A program made the position numbers and the translations under genes. A DNA stretch of 64,000 nt from Echinicola rosea. GTDB taxonomy: Bacteria > Bacteroidota > Bacteroidia > Cytophagales > Cyclobacteriaceae. Below, piece after piece: positions 26,201 to 35,031 of this stretch. The stretch is from positions 1,741,501 through 1,805,500 of the forward strand of contig NZ_CP040106.1 of assembly GCF_005281475.1 (NCBI RefSeq), given 5' to 3'. The first letter of the stretch is position 1; each line of letters begins with the position of its first letter. The notes under the pieces are model-generated. The model was not told the DNA's origin, made no database searches, and saw only the letters and a program-made list of their open reading frames with translations.

Positions 26201-26400
26201 TGGGCTACGACCTGGGTAGGATCATTGCCAATGAAAAATTGCTTTCAGCAGCGAGGGTTTATGTGACTGCTGAGAACTTCTTTGGTGGGGATAAGTACAC
26301 GGGTGGATTTAATCCCGAGGCAGTAAATAGTGATGGGGATGATTATGGTGCATTTCCGCTGTCCAAATCCATTGTATTTGGTGTCAACCTGAAGTTTTAA
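23230..26400 (+). CDS. SusC/RagA-type TonB-dependent outer-membrane transporter (PUL 1)
   Basis: 1056 residues. An N-terminal signal sequence (MKRQLTLKNPWQKRALLFMSMAYG...) is followed by a CarboxypepD-regulatory-like beta-sandwich (ISGTVISSEDNLPLPGVSILLKG..., 55-130). The plug (GEVVVVGYGTQKK, IRGVGSI, YVIDGFPL, DAAAAAIYGSRAANGVVMI) and a large beta-barrel follow, ending with an aromatic FGVNLKF. It imports glycan fragments across the outer membrane with its SusD partner, powered by TonB. First gene of PUL 1. Confidence 0.95.
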   Translation: MKRQLTLKNPWQKRALLFMSMAYGAVANAEETPFPSGHLAHNDVEITINNLEKQISGTVISSEDNLPLPGVSILLKGTGRGTVTDIDGKFTLEVPDDGAVLTFSSIGFETQEVAVGNQTTLNVTLQVDMQQLGEVVVVGYGTQKKANITGAIAQMEPENLTERPIQRVDQALVGQMAGVRVKQTTGVPGQGFDIQIRGVGSITANSQPLYVIDGFPLEAAGGNPMDNISPNDIESIQVLKDAAAAAIYGSRAANGVVMINTKSGKSGKAQISLNSYIGFNETVKKLDVLSPTEWIDRATEMINTQWEQSGEGRSASQSLAEREAILGGFDRNYMYDERWMMEGYPGLTLVDWQDHLFRKGLVQNYQLNASGGNESVKYFISGDYLDQEGIAIGLDYKRYSARANVEVQANNKLKFGLNLNPSYSTLNDPGVEGKDAITHTTVGMAPVVEADAGLNTGVGDTPLYTWASSRLSPIAYANARLNETTIFRNLATAYGQYDFIEGLAFKTTLNVDNVDQQNKNYTPAAVTRNKQTTGGFNGYRKLTFVNENTLTYNRSFDEAHNLNAVIGMSYNFNKRNTYTMGGNFDVEGITTLNAAVINAGSTNTTETQSTLLSYFGRVQYDYKGKYLVSASARRDGSSRFGDETKWGFFPSVSLGWRLSDEEFMKDVSLISDLKLRGSWGLSGNNGIGDYSHIATLDFANYSYGGALNNGLIPGNFPNPQLGWEESEMMNVGLDLGVLQNRIYASFDYYTRKNTNLLLNIPVPSATGFTTALTNIGEVMNKGWELELTSRNITGQFEWTTNVNLSHNNNEVRQLGPNNTPILGGSFDINHRITMVGQQMNTLFLVQNIGILTQEEIDNGAALYGNQEEGDPQYLDANNDGVIDPDDRILSGNPNPDYIWGITNNFRYKGFDLNILVQGQWGGLIYSTFGRAMDRPGMGYVENTLGRHRNRWRSPENPGDGETGKAVSSFGRIKNTDWLYPSDYWRIRNITLGYDLGRIIANEKLLSAARVYVTAENFFGGDKYTGGFNPEAVNSDGDDYGAFPLSKSIVFGVNLKF

Positions 26401-26418
26401 CCCAAAATAACAAGAACA

Positions 26419-27933
26419 ATGAAAAAGTTGAATAAACTATATATCACGCTGATCGGTCTGGCCACAGGAGCAATGGTGTCCTGTGAAAGTAAACTAGACC
26501 AGTCACCAATATCTTCTATCGGCTCCAATGCTTTTTATCAGAATGAATCAGATTTTCTGAAGGGGCTGACAGGCGCTTATAATGGGCTGAATTCCTATCC
26601 CATTAATCACTTCGAACTGAGTGAAGTGCGCTCGGACAATATCTATTCTCCAGGAACCGCAGGCGTCAGGGATTATAACCTGATCAATAATTTCAATACG
26701 AATTTGGCGACAGCGGGGATCATGAATTCCACATGGAATGGCCTGTACAATAATATCATGCGCGCCAATACCATTTTGGACAACCTGAGTGCAGATGTCC
26801 TGCCGGATGAGGCTATTCGGACACGGATCGAGGGAGAAGCGAAATTTTTGAGGGCGCTCTATTACTTTGATTTGATCAGGTTTTATGGCAGGGTGCCGCT
26901 TTTCGACCGGCCGGTGACCCCGCTGGAGGCATTGGAGATTCCACGCAGTCCTGTGGCGGATGTTTATGGACTGATCATATCAGATTTGGAATTTGCGATC
27001 AGCAATTTGCCTGATGAATTTACCAGTGCAGGCGATTTGGGACGTGCCACTTCACATGCTGCCAGAGGTTTGTTGGCACGGGTGTATATGACCCGTTCTG
27101 GTACGCAGTTACATCCTGATGGTCCAGTACTTGGCACCAATGAATGGAGTGAAGCCCTTGGCTTGCTAAATGAGATCATCGATAGTGGCCAGTTTGATTT
27201 AGTGGATAGCTATGCCAATATATTTGCTTACGACAACGAAAACAATGAGGAGATCATTTTTGATGTTCAGTTTTTGAGCGGCGGACTTGGTGTAGGTGGA
27301 GAGTATGTGCAGTACCACTACCCAGAAGCCTTTGCCCGTTCCAATGGGATCCCATTTGCAGGTGGCACCTTCCCGGATGCGCCCAAGACTGTGTCGGCCG
27401 ATTTGATGGCTTCCTATGCGACGGATGACGTGAGAGACGACTTCTCGGTATGGGTAAATTATACAGATGCCAATGGCAATACCGTGCAGGACAGGTTTAT
27501 CAAAAAATACCTGGACTTGGACAACCTGGGTGTGGACCGCTTTGATTTTGAGCTGAACTATCCTGTCATCCGCTATGCCGATATCCTGTTGATGAAAGCC
27601 GAAGCGCTGAGCAAAAGCGGCGGTTCGCAAGCAGAAATCGACGAGATCGTAAACGACATCCGGGAGCGGGCAGGTGTCAGCACCACCCTTTCGAATGTGA
27701 CGTATGAGCAGATTATGGAAGAGCGAAGAAGGGAGTTTATTGGTGAGGGGCTAAGATGGCATGATTTGGTCCGCTCAGGAATGGCCATCGATGTGATGCT
27801 GGATTGGATCGCTACGGATGACTCCGGCAACAAGATTTCTACCGACATCACCTCAGACGACCTGATCTACGCCGTGCCGATCAACCAATTGGATGTGAAG
27901 GAAGGGCTGTATGAGCAGAATCCGGGTTATTAG
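26419..27933 (+). CDS. SusD/RagB-type surface glycan-binding lipoprotein (PUL 1)
   Basis: 504 residues, 18 bases after SusC. Lipoprotein signal with TGAMVSCES. The SusD tetratricopeptide-like scaffold and the C-terminal motif EERRREFIGEGLRWHDLVRSG are clear, with the usual closing YAVPINQLDV...LYEQNPGY. It binds polysaccharide and forms a lid on the SusC channel. Confidence 0.95.
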   Translation: MKKLNKLYITLIGLATGAMVSCESKLDQSPISSIGSNAFYQNESDFLKGLTGAYNGLNSYPINHFELSEVRSDNIYSPGTAGVRDYNLINNFNTNLATAGIMNSTWNGLYNNIMRANTILDNLSADVLPDEAIRTRIEGEAKFLRALYYFDLIRFYGRVPLFDRPVTPLEALEIPRSPVADVYGLIISDLEFAISNLPDEFTSAGDLGRATSHAARGLLARVYMTRSGTQLHPDGPVLGTNEWSEALGLLNEIIDSGQFDLVDSYANIFAYDNENNEEIIFDVQFLSGGLGVGGEYVQYHYPEAFARSNGIPFAGGTFPDAPKTVSADLMASYATDDVRDDFSVWVNYTDANGNTVQDRFIKKYLDLDNLGVDRFDFELNYPVIRYADILLMKAEALSKSGGSQAEIDEIVNDIRERAGVSTTLSNVTYEQIMEERRREFIGEGLRWHDLVRSGMAIDVMLDWIATDDSGNKISTDITSDDLIYAVPINQLDVKEGLYEQNPGY

Positions 27934-28003
27934 AAGTACAAGGTATGAGGACAGTATTAAGATAGATAAAAGAGTCAAGAAGAAAGATAAAGGACAAATG
28001 AAG

Positions 28004-28030
28004 GCCATCCGCCAACGGCGGGTGGCTTTT
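28004..28030 (+). terminator. Probable terminator after SusD
   Basis: Stem gccatccgcc/ggcgggtggc (one G-T pair) with a 3-nt loop and then four T. Similar GCC/GGC palindromes recur in other places in the window. Confidence 0.55.
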
Positions 28031-28113
28031 CAATGAAACGAATAGCCTTAGCGTATTCAATAGGAACTGCATTCGTCAGCTTGACACATATTTTGGATTA
28101 AAATAAAACAGAT

Positions 28114-29187
28114 ATGAAACGAAGGGATTTTCTGGGATATACGGCCATGATGCCGGTGATGGGGCTTTTCCCGTCATCGTTGGAGCCATTGCTCCATAAG
28201 GACCCGGAATCTGCATTTGCCAGCCGGTTGGAGCCATTACATCGTTTATTGGAGACGGAAGGGTATTATGTTTGGGGGACTAGTCCCATCTATGATGCGG
28301 CGGGTAAGGTTCACGTGTTCTATTCACGCTGGAAGGCGGAGTACGGCATGGGAGGCTGGATTCATCAATCGGAGATTGCCCATGCAGTGGCTGATCGTCC
28401 GGAAGGGCCCTATACTTTTCAGGAAGTAGTAATTGCACCAAGGGGAGGTGAGCACTGGGACGCCACGACCTGCCATAATCCCCATATCAAGGAGGTGAAT
28501 GGTAAATATTACCTTTTTTATATGGGCAACCATAATAAGCGGACCAATACCAAGCGGATTGGCTTGGCGATGGCAGATTCTCTGGATGGTCCATGGAGAC
28601 GGCCGGACAAGCCACTTTTAGAAGCCGGAGAAGAAGGGGACTGGGATGATCATTGTACCACCAATCCGTCCTTTGTACAGCATCCCGATGGGCGGTGTTT
28701 TCTTTATTACAAATCTTGGAACACTTACGAATACGAGCATTATACTGATCCCAAAATCCGGGGCAATAGAAAATATGGACTGGCCATCGCTGATCAGCCA
28801 GAAGGGCCGTACCGTAAATACGAAGAAAACCCGATCATCAATTACGCCGATAAAGGCGATAACATCCAAGCGGAAGATGGTTTTGTCTGGTACGAGGATG
28901 GCAAGTTCAGGATGCTGATGCGGGACATGGGAATTTATAACCATCAGTATGGATTATACTTGGAGTCCGAAGACGGGATTCATTTCAGCGATCCGCCAGA
29001 GATTGCCTATTACGAAACCGATCATTATTTTAGCCAACCGCCAAAACCTGGTCATTTGTCAAAATATGGAAGGTTTGAACGGCCACAGATTCTCTTTAAA
29101 GACGACAAACCGGACTATCTATTTTTGGCCAGTCAGGGCGGTGAGTTCATGACATCTAGTACCTATCTCTTCAATATTAAAAACTAA
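28114..29187 (+). CDS. Tat-exported beta-propeller glycoside hydrolase (GH43/GH-F-like)
   Basis: 357 residues with a twin-arginine signal (MKRRDFLGYTAMMPVMGL). The repeating blade pattern (GYYVWGTSPIYDAAGKVHVFYSRW; NPHIKEVNGKYYLFYMGNH; NPSFVQHPDGRCFLYYKSW; EDGFVWYEDGKFRMLMRDM) is that of five-bladed beta-propeller glycosidases such as GH43, GH32 or GH117. Asp in SPIYD and Glu in the EDGF region are candidates for the catalytic pair. I cannot assign the exact family. Between SusD and the DUF4450 gene, so a PUL 1 enzyme. Confidence 0.75.
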   Translation: MKRRDFLGYTAMMPVMGLFPSSLEPLLHKDPESAFASRLEPLHRLLETEGYYVWGTSPIYDAAGKVHVFYSRWKAEYGMGGWIHQSEIAHAVADRPEGPYTFQEVVIAPRGGEHWDATTCHNPHIKEVNGKYYLFYMGNHNKRTNTKRIGLAMADSLDGPWRRPDKPLLEAGEEGDWDDHCTTNPSFVQHPDGRCFLYYKSWNTYEYEHYTDPKIRGNRKYGLAIADQPEGPYRKYEENPIINYADKGDNIQAEDGFVWYEDGKFRMLMRDMGIYNHQYGLYLESEDGIHFSDPPEIAYYETDHYFSQPPKPGHLSKYGRFERPQILFKDDKPDYLFLASQGGEFMTSSTYLFNIKN

Positions 29188-29193
29188 ACCATC

Positions 29194-32100
29194 ATGGATC
29201 AGTTAAAAGCTGACAGAGCATTATTTACCTTAGTACTTATTGGCCTTTTGATTGGCAATTTCCATCAAGGGATGGGGCAGGAATATTGGCATGACATCCC
29301 CAGAAAGCTACGTTACTCACCGAGTGGGCAGGATTTTGAGATCGAAAATGGTGAGCGCAGGTTTAATCGTGCTCTGTACGGGTATCACTCCGACTTTCGT
29401 ACAGAAGCGGGCGATCAGCCATTGTTTTCTTTTTACTTGCCCGGCATGGGAGGGCATTTTAGGATCGGTGTCCAAGTAGATGGACAATCCAAATGGCTCC
29501 ATGAGGCCGAGCAGGTAAAATCTAGCTATAGGGCCGGCATGATGATGTATGCCATCACCGATCCACTCTGGGGCAATGCTACAGTCCGCGTCAACGTGAT
29601 GCCCTTGCGTGCGCAAGAGGGTGCCATTTTTAGAACAGAAACGGAGGGATTGCCCGAAAGAGCTGAATTGATTTTTGTCTATGGTGGTGTGACGGGCAAG
29701 CGTTTCAGGAGAATGGGGGACCTTGGTGCAGATCCACCATCTGTATTTGACCTGACGGTCGAAAAGTGCCAAGGCAATGATATTGAAATCAATAGCCAAA
29801 ATGAAATGGTATTGGCTTATGGTGAGGCCAAAGATGGGGCAGATCGCCCAAGGATGTTGGCCACCTTTCCCTCTAGGGCACAACTAAAACGTGCAGCACC
29901 GGAAAAGATGGTCAGTCCCGCGGCTTTATGGGGATCAACAGTGGTAGAAGCGCCAGTATTGGTGGGAAAGGTCCCCGCGGGAGATGGGGAGCATTATTTT
30001 GCCATTTACCGACCAGGGTTTCAGGAATTACCATATGAAGAATTATCGGCAGCTTATGCCCGAGCAGATGAGGCAAGAAGCCAATTGGCCAATCGCATCC
30101 AGGTAGCGACTCCTGATCCATACATCAATACCATTGGAGGAGCCTTGGGCATCGCCGCAGATGCGATTTATGATGAGCCTGCTTATGTGCACGGAGCCGT
30201 GGCATGGCGGATGCCCCTTCCGGGCTGGCGGGGAGCTTATGTGGCCGACTGGATGGGCTGGCATGATCGAGCCAAAACGCATTTTGACGGCTACTTGGCA
30301 TCACAATATTTGGAGCCAATGGGAACCAGAAATGATCCGGATACTGCGAAGCATCTGGCCAGACAAGTGGAGAAAACAGGTAAATCTATCTTTAACAGCG
30401 GCTATATCAGTCGTCGTCCAGGGGAGCCATCTTCCCCACACCACTATGACATGAACCAAGTGTTTTTTGACCAGTTGATCCGTCATTTTGATTGGACAGG
30501 AGATGTGGACTACCTGAAAAAAGTGTGGCCTTCCATTGAGCGGCATTTGGCGTGGGAGAAGCGTAATTTTGATCCGGACGGTGATGGGCTTTACAATGCC
30601 TATGCCAGCATCTGGGCCAGCGATGCGCTTCAATATAATAGTGGAGGCGTGGCCCATGCATCGGCCTATAATTATTTTGCCCATAAAAAAGCGGCTGAGC
30701 TGGCATCGTTTATTGGCGAAGATGGAGGAAAGTATGAGGCCGAGGCAGACCGCATCCTTCAGGCAATGAACGGAATACTTTGGTTACCGGATGGCTGGTA
30801 TGCCGAATACAAGGATTTTTTGGGACCAGAGAATGTACACCCTCAAGCAGGGGTGTGGTCTATTTATCATACCATTGACAGTGAGGTGCCCGATCCTTTT
30901 CAGGCCTGGCAGATGACCCGATACGTGGATACGCAAATTCCACATATTCCCTTGACAGCAGATGGCTTGGAAGCAGGGAAGTACCACACCCTTTCGACTA
31001 CCAACTGGATGCCTTATACATGGTCGGTGAATAATGTGGCCTTGGCCGAAGTGTTGCACACGAGTTTGGCCTATTGGCAAGCAGGGAATTCCGATGAAGC
31101 GTTCAGGTTGTGGAAAAGTGCCCTGCTGGAAAGTATGTACCTGGGCGGAAGCCCCGGCAATTTTCAGCAGCTGTCCTTTTTAGATGCGATGAGAAGTGAG
31201 CTTTACCGCGATTTTGCGGATGCAGTAGGTATGGGGGCTCGGTCGCTCATCGAAGGGCTCTTTGGGATAAAACCCGACTTGATGAACGATCGGTTGGAGA
31301 TCGCCCCAGGATTTCCTGCCAAATGGAAGTATGCCTCCATTAACACGCCGGATGTGGCCATCGACTTCAAGCAAAAGGGAGAGGTAGATACCTATGAGAT
31401 CACCAATCGATTTGGGAAGGAGCTTTTATTGGAATTGGCCCTAAGGGCAAAAAGAGCAGGTGTCAAGGAGGTGAAAGTCAATGGTAAGCCGGTAGCGTGG
31501 AGGCTTCGGGAAAACCAGGTAGGGAGACCGATCATGGTGATCAAAGCGCCTTTGGGAGAAAAGAACCTTATCTCAGTAGTGTGGCAAGGAGGTGCTTTGG
31601 AGGCCGTACAAACCCCTAAGGAAGTGACCGTGGGCGAAAGCCTGAGCCTGGATGAAAATGAAGTGGAAGTACAGAAATTGAAGGATCCGGAGCAAGTGTT
31701 GGCGGCCAAGGAAATGGTAGAAGGTGAAGTAATGGTCAAGTTTGGCCATCAAACGGGTGACAAAACTTTCTTCGCTAAACTGAAGCAAGGGGAAATGACC
31801 TGGTGGGAGCCAATTGCCGTTAAGGTACTGCCAAGGCTGGAAATTACGCCGGTCGATAAGCAATCGCCTTCAGCGTTGGCCTTTTCGGTCACGAATCATC
31901 AAAAGGAAACCGTGCCCGTTTCCATTTTGGTGAACGGAAAGCCTTGGAAAGCAAACGTTAGCCTAGTTTCAAATAAGGCCCGGGAATTTACCATCGAAGC
32001 ACTATCCCTGCTCCAAACAGGTACTAATTTGATAGAAGTGTATCACGGTGATGAGCTGGTGGCTCAGCAGGAGGTGATCAATTGGGAATTGGACGCTTCA

Positions 32101-32835
32101 TCAAAAAGCCTTGAAACCGTGGAAATTTCTGCGGCTATGAATGATAAGGTGACTGCCATTTTCAGGAACAAATACCACAGTCCACGATCGCCATATCCCA
32201 CTTTGCAAATTCCCGTTCAGGGAATGGGCGACTGGGCATCACATGGCGCTTATATGGATATCAATGATGCGGGGTTACGTAAACTGGCCGGAGAGCAGAA
32301 TCAGTTTGTTTTGCCGCAGGGAATTCCTTTCAGCACTCCAGGAGATGCAGCTAAAAACAACATCCTGTTTGCCTCATTATGGGATAATTATCCGGAGCAG
32401 GCAAAGGTATCCCTATCCGGAAAGGCAAGCCACGCTTACCTCTTGATGGCGGGTTCTACTAATCACATGCAGAGCAGGATGGAAAATGGCCAAGTGATCG
32501 TGCACTATAAAGATGGTAGCGAAGACATCTTGTCACTGCGGAATCCCGAAAGCTGGTGGCCGATCGAGCAGGACTATTATATCGATGGCCATGCGTTTGA
32601 TATTGCTGTTCCCAGGCCTATCCGGGTGCACTTGAAAACGGGTAAGATCAGCAGAAAAGCGCATGATGATTATGAGGCCATTGACCATTTTACCGAATAT
32701 GCCATAGATGGCGGAGCGGCGACAGTGCTGGATTTGCCCTTAGATCCTGAAAAAGAATTGGCTTCGCTCGAAGTAAAAGCGACGACCATCGAAGTAGTAA
32801 TCGGGTTGATGGCGGTTACCTTGGAAAGGGAGTGA
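29194..32835 (+). CDS. DUF4450-type (alpha/alpha)6 glycosidase-like protein
   Basis: 1213 residues, starting 6 bases after the propeller gene and so likely coupled to it. An N-terminal signal (LVLIGLLIGNFHQGMGQ) is followed by a DUF4450-like region (YWHDIPRKLRYSPSGQDFEI). A six-hairpin toroid-like region spans about 290-700: DWTGDVDYLKKVWPSIERHLAWE, DPDGDGLYNAYASIWASDAL and SVNNVALAEVLHT resemble GH78/GH15/GH94 catalytic cores. The C-terminal 700-1213 consists of beta-rich accessory domains. A secreted or periplasmic glycosidase acting on the PUL 1 substrate is likely; the substrate is not known. The DUF name is from memory of the N-terminal pattern. Confidence 0.72.
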   Translation: MDQLKADRALFTLVLIGLLIGNFHQGMGQEYWHDIPRKLRYSPSGQDFEIENGERRFNRALYGYHSDFRTEAGDQPLFSFYLPGMGGHFRIGVQVDGQSKWLHEAEQVKSSYRAGMMMYAITDPLWGNATVRVNVMPLRAQEGAIFRTETEGLPERAELIFVYGGVTGKRFRRMGDLGADPPSVFDLTVEKCQGNDIEINSQNEMVLAYGEAKDGADRPRMLATFPSRAQLKRAAPEKMVSPAALWGSTVVEAPVLVGKVPAGDGEHYFAIYRPGFQELPYEELSAAYARADEARSQLANRIQVATPDPYINTIGGALGIAADAIYDEPAYVHGAVAWRMPLPGWRGAYVADWMGWHDRAKTHFDGYLASQYLEPMGTRNDPDTAKHLARQVEKTGKSIFNSGYISRRPGEPSSPHHYDMNQVFFDQLIRHFDWTGDVDYLKKVWPSIERHLAWEKRNFDPDGDGLYNAYASIWASDALQYNSGGVAHASAYNYFAHKKAAELASFIGEDGGKYEAEADRILQAMNGILWLPDGWYAEYKDFLGPENVHPQAGVWSIYHTIDSEVPDPFQAWQMTRYVDTQIPHIPLTADGLEAGKYHTLSTTNWMPYTWSVNNVALAEVLHTSLAYWQAGNSDEAFRLWKSALLESMYLGGSPGNFQQLSFLDAMRSELYRDFADAVGMGARSLIEGLFGIKPDLMNDRLEIAPGFPAKWKYASINTPDVAIDFKQKGEVDTYEITNRFGKELLLELALRAKRAGVKEVKVNGKPVAWRLRENQVGRPIMVIKAPLGEKNLISVVWQGGALEAVQTPKEVTVGESLSLDENEVEVQKLKDPEQVLAAKEMVEGEVMVKFGHQTGDKTFFAKLKQGEMTWWEPIAVKVLPRLEITPVDKQSPSALAFSVTNHQKETVPVSILVNGKPWKANVSLVSNKAREFTIEALSLLQTGTNLIEVYHGDELVAQQEVINWELDASSKSLETVEISAAMNDKVTAIFRNKYHSPRSPYPTLQIPVQGMGDWASHGAYMDINDAGLRKLAGEQNQFVLPQGIPFSTPGDAAKNNILFASLWDNYPEQAKVSLSGKASHAYLLMAGSTNHMQSRMENGQVIVHYKDGSEDILSLRNPESWWPIEQDYYIDGHAFDIAVPRPIRVHLKTGKISRKAHDDYEAIDHFTEYAIDGGAATVLDLPLDPEKELASLEVKATTIEVVIGLMAVTLERE

Positions 32836-32879
32836 AACATGAGATTTGATATATGAGATGTGAGTAGTGAGACGTGAGA

Positions 32880-32905
32880 AACCTCCCCGCCACGGCGGGG
32901 AGGTT
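32880..32905. repeat. GC-rich palindrome after PUL 1
   Basis: Perfect 12-bp stem aacctccccgcc/ggcggggaggtt with a 2-base loop and no T run. Belongs to the CCGCC(N)GGCGG palindrome group described in the findings. Confidence 0.6.
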
Positions 32906-33046
32906 ACGTGGGGTTGTTATGAAGCAAAGAGAAACACAATATGATTTTAGTAAATGACTAGCGATTACAATAATTGATAATGAAAACTAATTATAATCCG
33001 GTCAACACTAATCAGGGAAGTACACTGTGCCCTCAGTACAATGACC

Positions 33047-33071
33047 GGGTTGTGCTGGGGCTCTGCCCCAG
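33047..33071 (+). repeat. 25-bp repeat with hairpin, copy 1
   Basis: Identical 25 bp to 40029-40053; includes the hairpin ctggggctctgccccag. Upstream sequence (from aatccggtcaa at about 32996) also resembles bases near 40143, so both may be pieces of a larger rearranged repeat. Confidence 0.5.
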
Positions 33072-33212
33072 GACAGTCAAGCTTGGAGTAGGCGTGGGCG
33101 GCCTTCGACTACATAAAGGCATCCATCGCGGTAGGGATGAAAATGGGAAAATGCCGACCAGGTTCAGGACCTGACATCCAACCTTGAATCCTTTGAACCT
33201 TCCAACCTAATA

Positions 33213-33377
33213 ACCTCAGTTCGATTATAAAACCGTCACTGCGAGGCTTAGAGGGAGATATGAGGGGTGGAAGCCGTGGCAGCTCGCCGCGGCGAGTTGC
33301 CACACCCTTTTCCAACCCACATCCTCCTTAAAAGGGTTCGCAACGCTTTTAATACTAAAATTAAGTCGAGCTCAGGT
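33213..33377 (+). repeat. MITE-A copy 2
   Basis: Begins ACCTCAGTTCGA, ends TCGAGCTCAGGT; 10 of 12 terminal bases match as inverted repeats. Flanked by exact 5-bp direct repeats taata (33208-33212 and 33378-33382). Contains the central palindrome ctcgccgcggcgag. Its right end touches the stop codon of the MocR-type gene (33377-33379). Confidence 0.85.
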
Positions 33378-34801
33378 TAATAATTAACCAGTTGGTGCTG
33401 CAAAAGTAGGCCCAGCCTGGTCAGGGCAGTGGCTGTCTGCTCGTTCCAGTCGAGGCCAAAGCTTAGGCGGAGGCAGTTTTTGTATTGGTCGCGCAGGGTG
33501 AATATCCTCCCAGGAGCATATTTGATGCCCAAGTTTAATGCCGGCTCATACAGCTGTAAGGTATCTATCCTCGGATCCAACTCGATCCATAGGAGGAATC
33601 CCCCATTGGGAAAGGTGGTTTTGGTGTTTTCGGGAAAATATTCCTGGATGATCTGCAGGTATTTGAGCAGGTTATGGTGGAGTGCAATTCGTAATTGTCG
33701 GAGATGGTTGTCATAGCGGCCTTTGTCCATAAACCTTGCCACCACCTCATGAGAAAGTGAAGGGCTGGCGACCTGGTGGTAAAGCTTGGTTTTGAGTATG
33801 CTGTCCTTGTATTTTCCCGGCGCTATCCAGCCCACCCGATAGCCTGGGGCCAAGGTTTTGGACACCGAGCTGCACCAAAGGACGATGCCGTCACGGTCAT
33901 GGCTTTTGCAGGGCAGCGGCCTTTCCGAACCAAAATACACGTCACTATACAAGTCTTCTTCTATCAGCGGCACTTGATGGTTGGTGCAGATTTTTACCAG
34001 TGCCCTTTTGCTTTGTGCCGACATGCAGTAACCTAAGGGATTGCTGAAATTGCTGACCAGGACAATGGCAGCAATTTGGTCATGTTTGATGGTGTTTTTG
34101 ATTTCTTCCAAGTCCAGCCCATATTCCCCATGGGTAGGCATCTCCTGTACTTTTAGCCCCAGGCTTTTGGCCAGCTGTAAGGTCCCAAAATAAACAGGGC
34201 TTTCGGTGAGGATACAATCGCCTTTCTTGGTGATGGACATGAGGGCAATGGCCACAGCATTCATACAGCCGGTGGTAGTAACCAAGTCATCGGGAGAAAG
34301 TCCATTGCCCCACAGGGACGTGCGCTGGGCCACTTGCCGACGGAGGTAGGCATTGCCCGAAATGGATTCGTAATGGACGCAGGCATCAGGGAGTGCAAGC
34401 ATGGTTTCACGTACCATTTTTTTCAGACGGGCAATGGGCAACATCTTAGCAGAAGGAACACCCACAGCGAAATTTATGTGCTGATCCTCCCGGTCACTTT
34501 GGCCATAGACTTGCTGGATCACTTCCTCGATATCTTCGCTGCCTTCCTTGTTGGTGGGATGGTATATGACGGGAGATGCTGCGGACTGTTTGGGGTGATA
34601 GGTGACAAAGTACCCACGCTTTGGCCGGGCTTCCACCAGTCCTTTTGCTTCCAGAAGGTACATGGCTTGGAGCACTGTGCTGATGCTCAGGCCGGTTTCA
34701 CGATGCAATTTCCGTACGGAAGGAAGCCTATCCCCAAAACGGTACGTACCGTTTTTGATTTGCTTTTCCAGTTCGGTGGCGATTTTTTGGTATAGGTTCA
34801 T
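33377..34801 (-). CDS. MocR/PdxR-type regulator (GntR HTH fused to aminotransferase-like domain)
   Basis: About 474 residues, starting MNLYQKIATELEKQIKNGTY; a longer start at 34921 has no support. An N-terminal GntR winged HTH (FGDRLPSVRKLHRETGLSISTVLQAMYLLEAKGLV) is fused to a class I aminotransferase fold with NFAVGVPSAKMLP, VSNFSNPLGYCMS, IEEDLYSDVYFG and the PLP lysine region SSVSKTLAPGYRVGW. Such proteins use PLP or an amino-acid adduct as signal. It is divergent from the aminotransferase gene at 35032, a classic regulator/target pair. Confidence 0.9.
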   Translation of the reverse strand: MNLYQKIATELEKQIKNGTYRFGDRLPSVRKLHRETGLSISTVLQAMYLLEAKGLVEARPKRGYFVTYHPKQSAASPVIYHPTNKEGSEDIEEVIQQVYGQSDREDQHINFAVGVPSAKMLPIARLKKMVRETMLALPDACVHYESISGNAYLRRQVAQRTSLWGNGLSPDDLVTTTGCMNAVAIALMSITKKGDCILTESPVYFGTLQLAKSLGLKVQEMPTHGEYGLDLEEIKNTIKHDQIAAIVLVSNFSNPLGYCMSAQSKRALVKICTNHQVPLIEEDLYSDVYFGSERPLPCKSHDRDGIVLWCSSVSKTLAPGYRVGWIAPGKYKDSILKTKLYHQVASPSLSHEVVARFMDKGRYDNHLRQLRIALHHNLLKYLQIIQEYFPENTKTTFPNGGFLLWIELDPRIDTLQLYEPALNLGIKYAPGRIFTLRDQYKNCLRLSFGLDWNEQTATALTRLGLLLQHQLVNY

Positions 34802-34939
34802 ATATGTGTGGTAGATATGAGACTTGAGATGTGAGAAATGAGACAATGCCGATAGCCATCCAAGGAAAGGGCCGTCCGACACACATCGAACATCGGTAAT
34901 CGGTAATCGGACCTCCGACACCCAACATCTCCATCTGTT

Positions 34940-34976
34940 ATGGTTGAAATTACAAAAACTGTAACTGTAATGGTTG
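34940..34976 (+). promoter_or_regulatory. Candidate MocR-type operator region
   Basis: Direct repeat actgtaactgta (34958-34969) and two atggttg units 30 bases apart (34940 and 34970) lie between the divergent MocR-type and aminotransferase genes. MocR/PdxR proteins are known to bind direct repeats. Inference. Confidence 0.4.
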
Positions 34977-35031
34977 GTTTTAGTTCTTAATTTTGGGGTA
35001 AATCAAAATAATAACCTGAAATCAAGCGGGT

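Noticed and set aside
33001-33180. Possible small gene in the repeat-rich gap
   Set aside because: Only repeat-derived frames; no start signal or domain.
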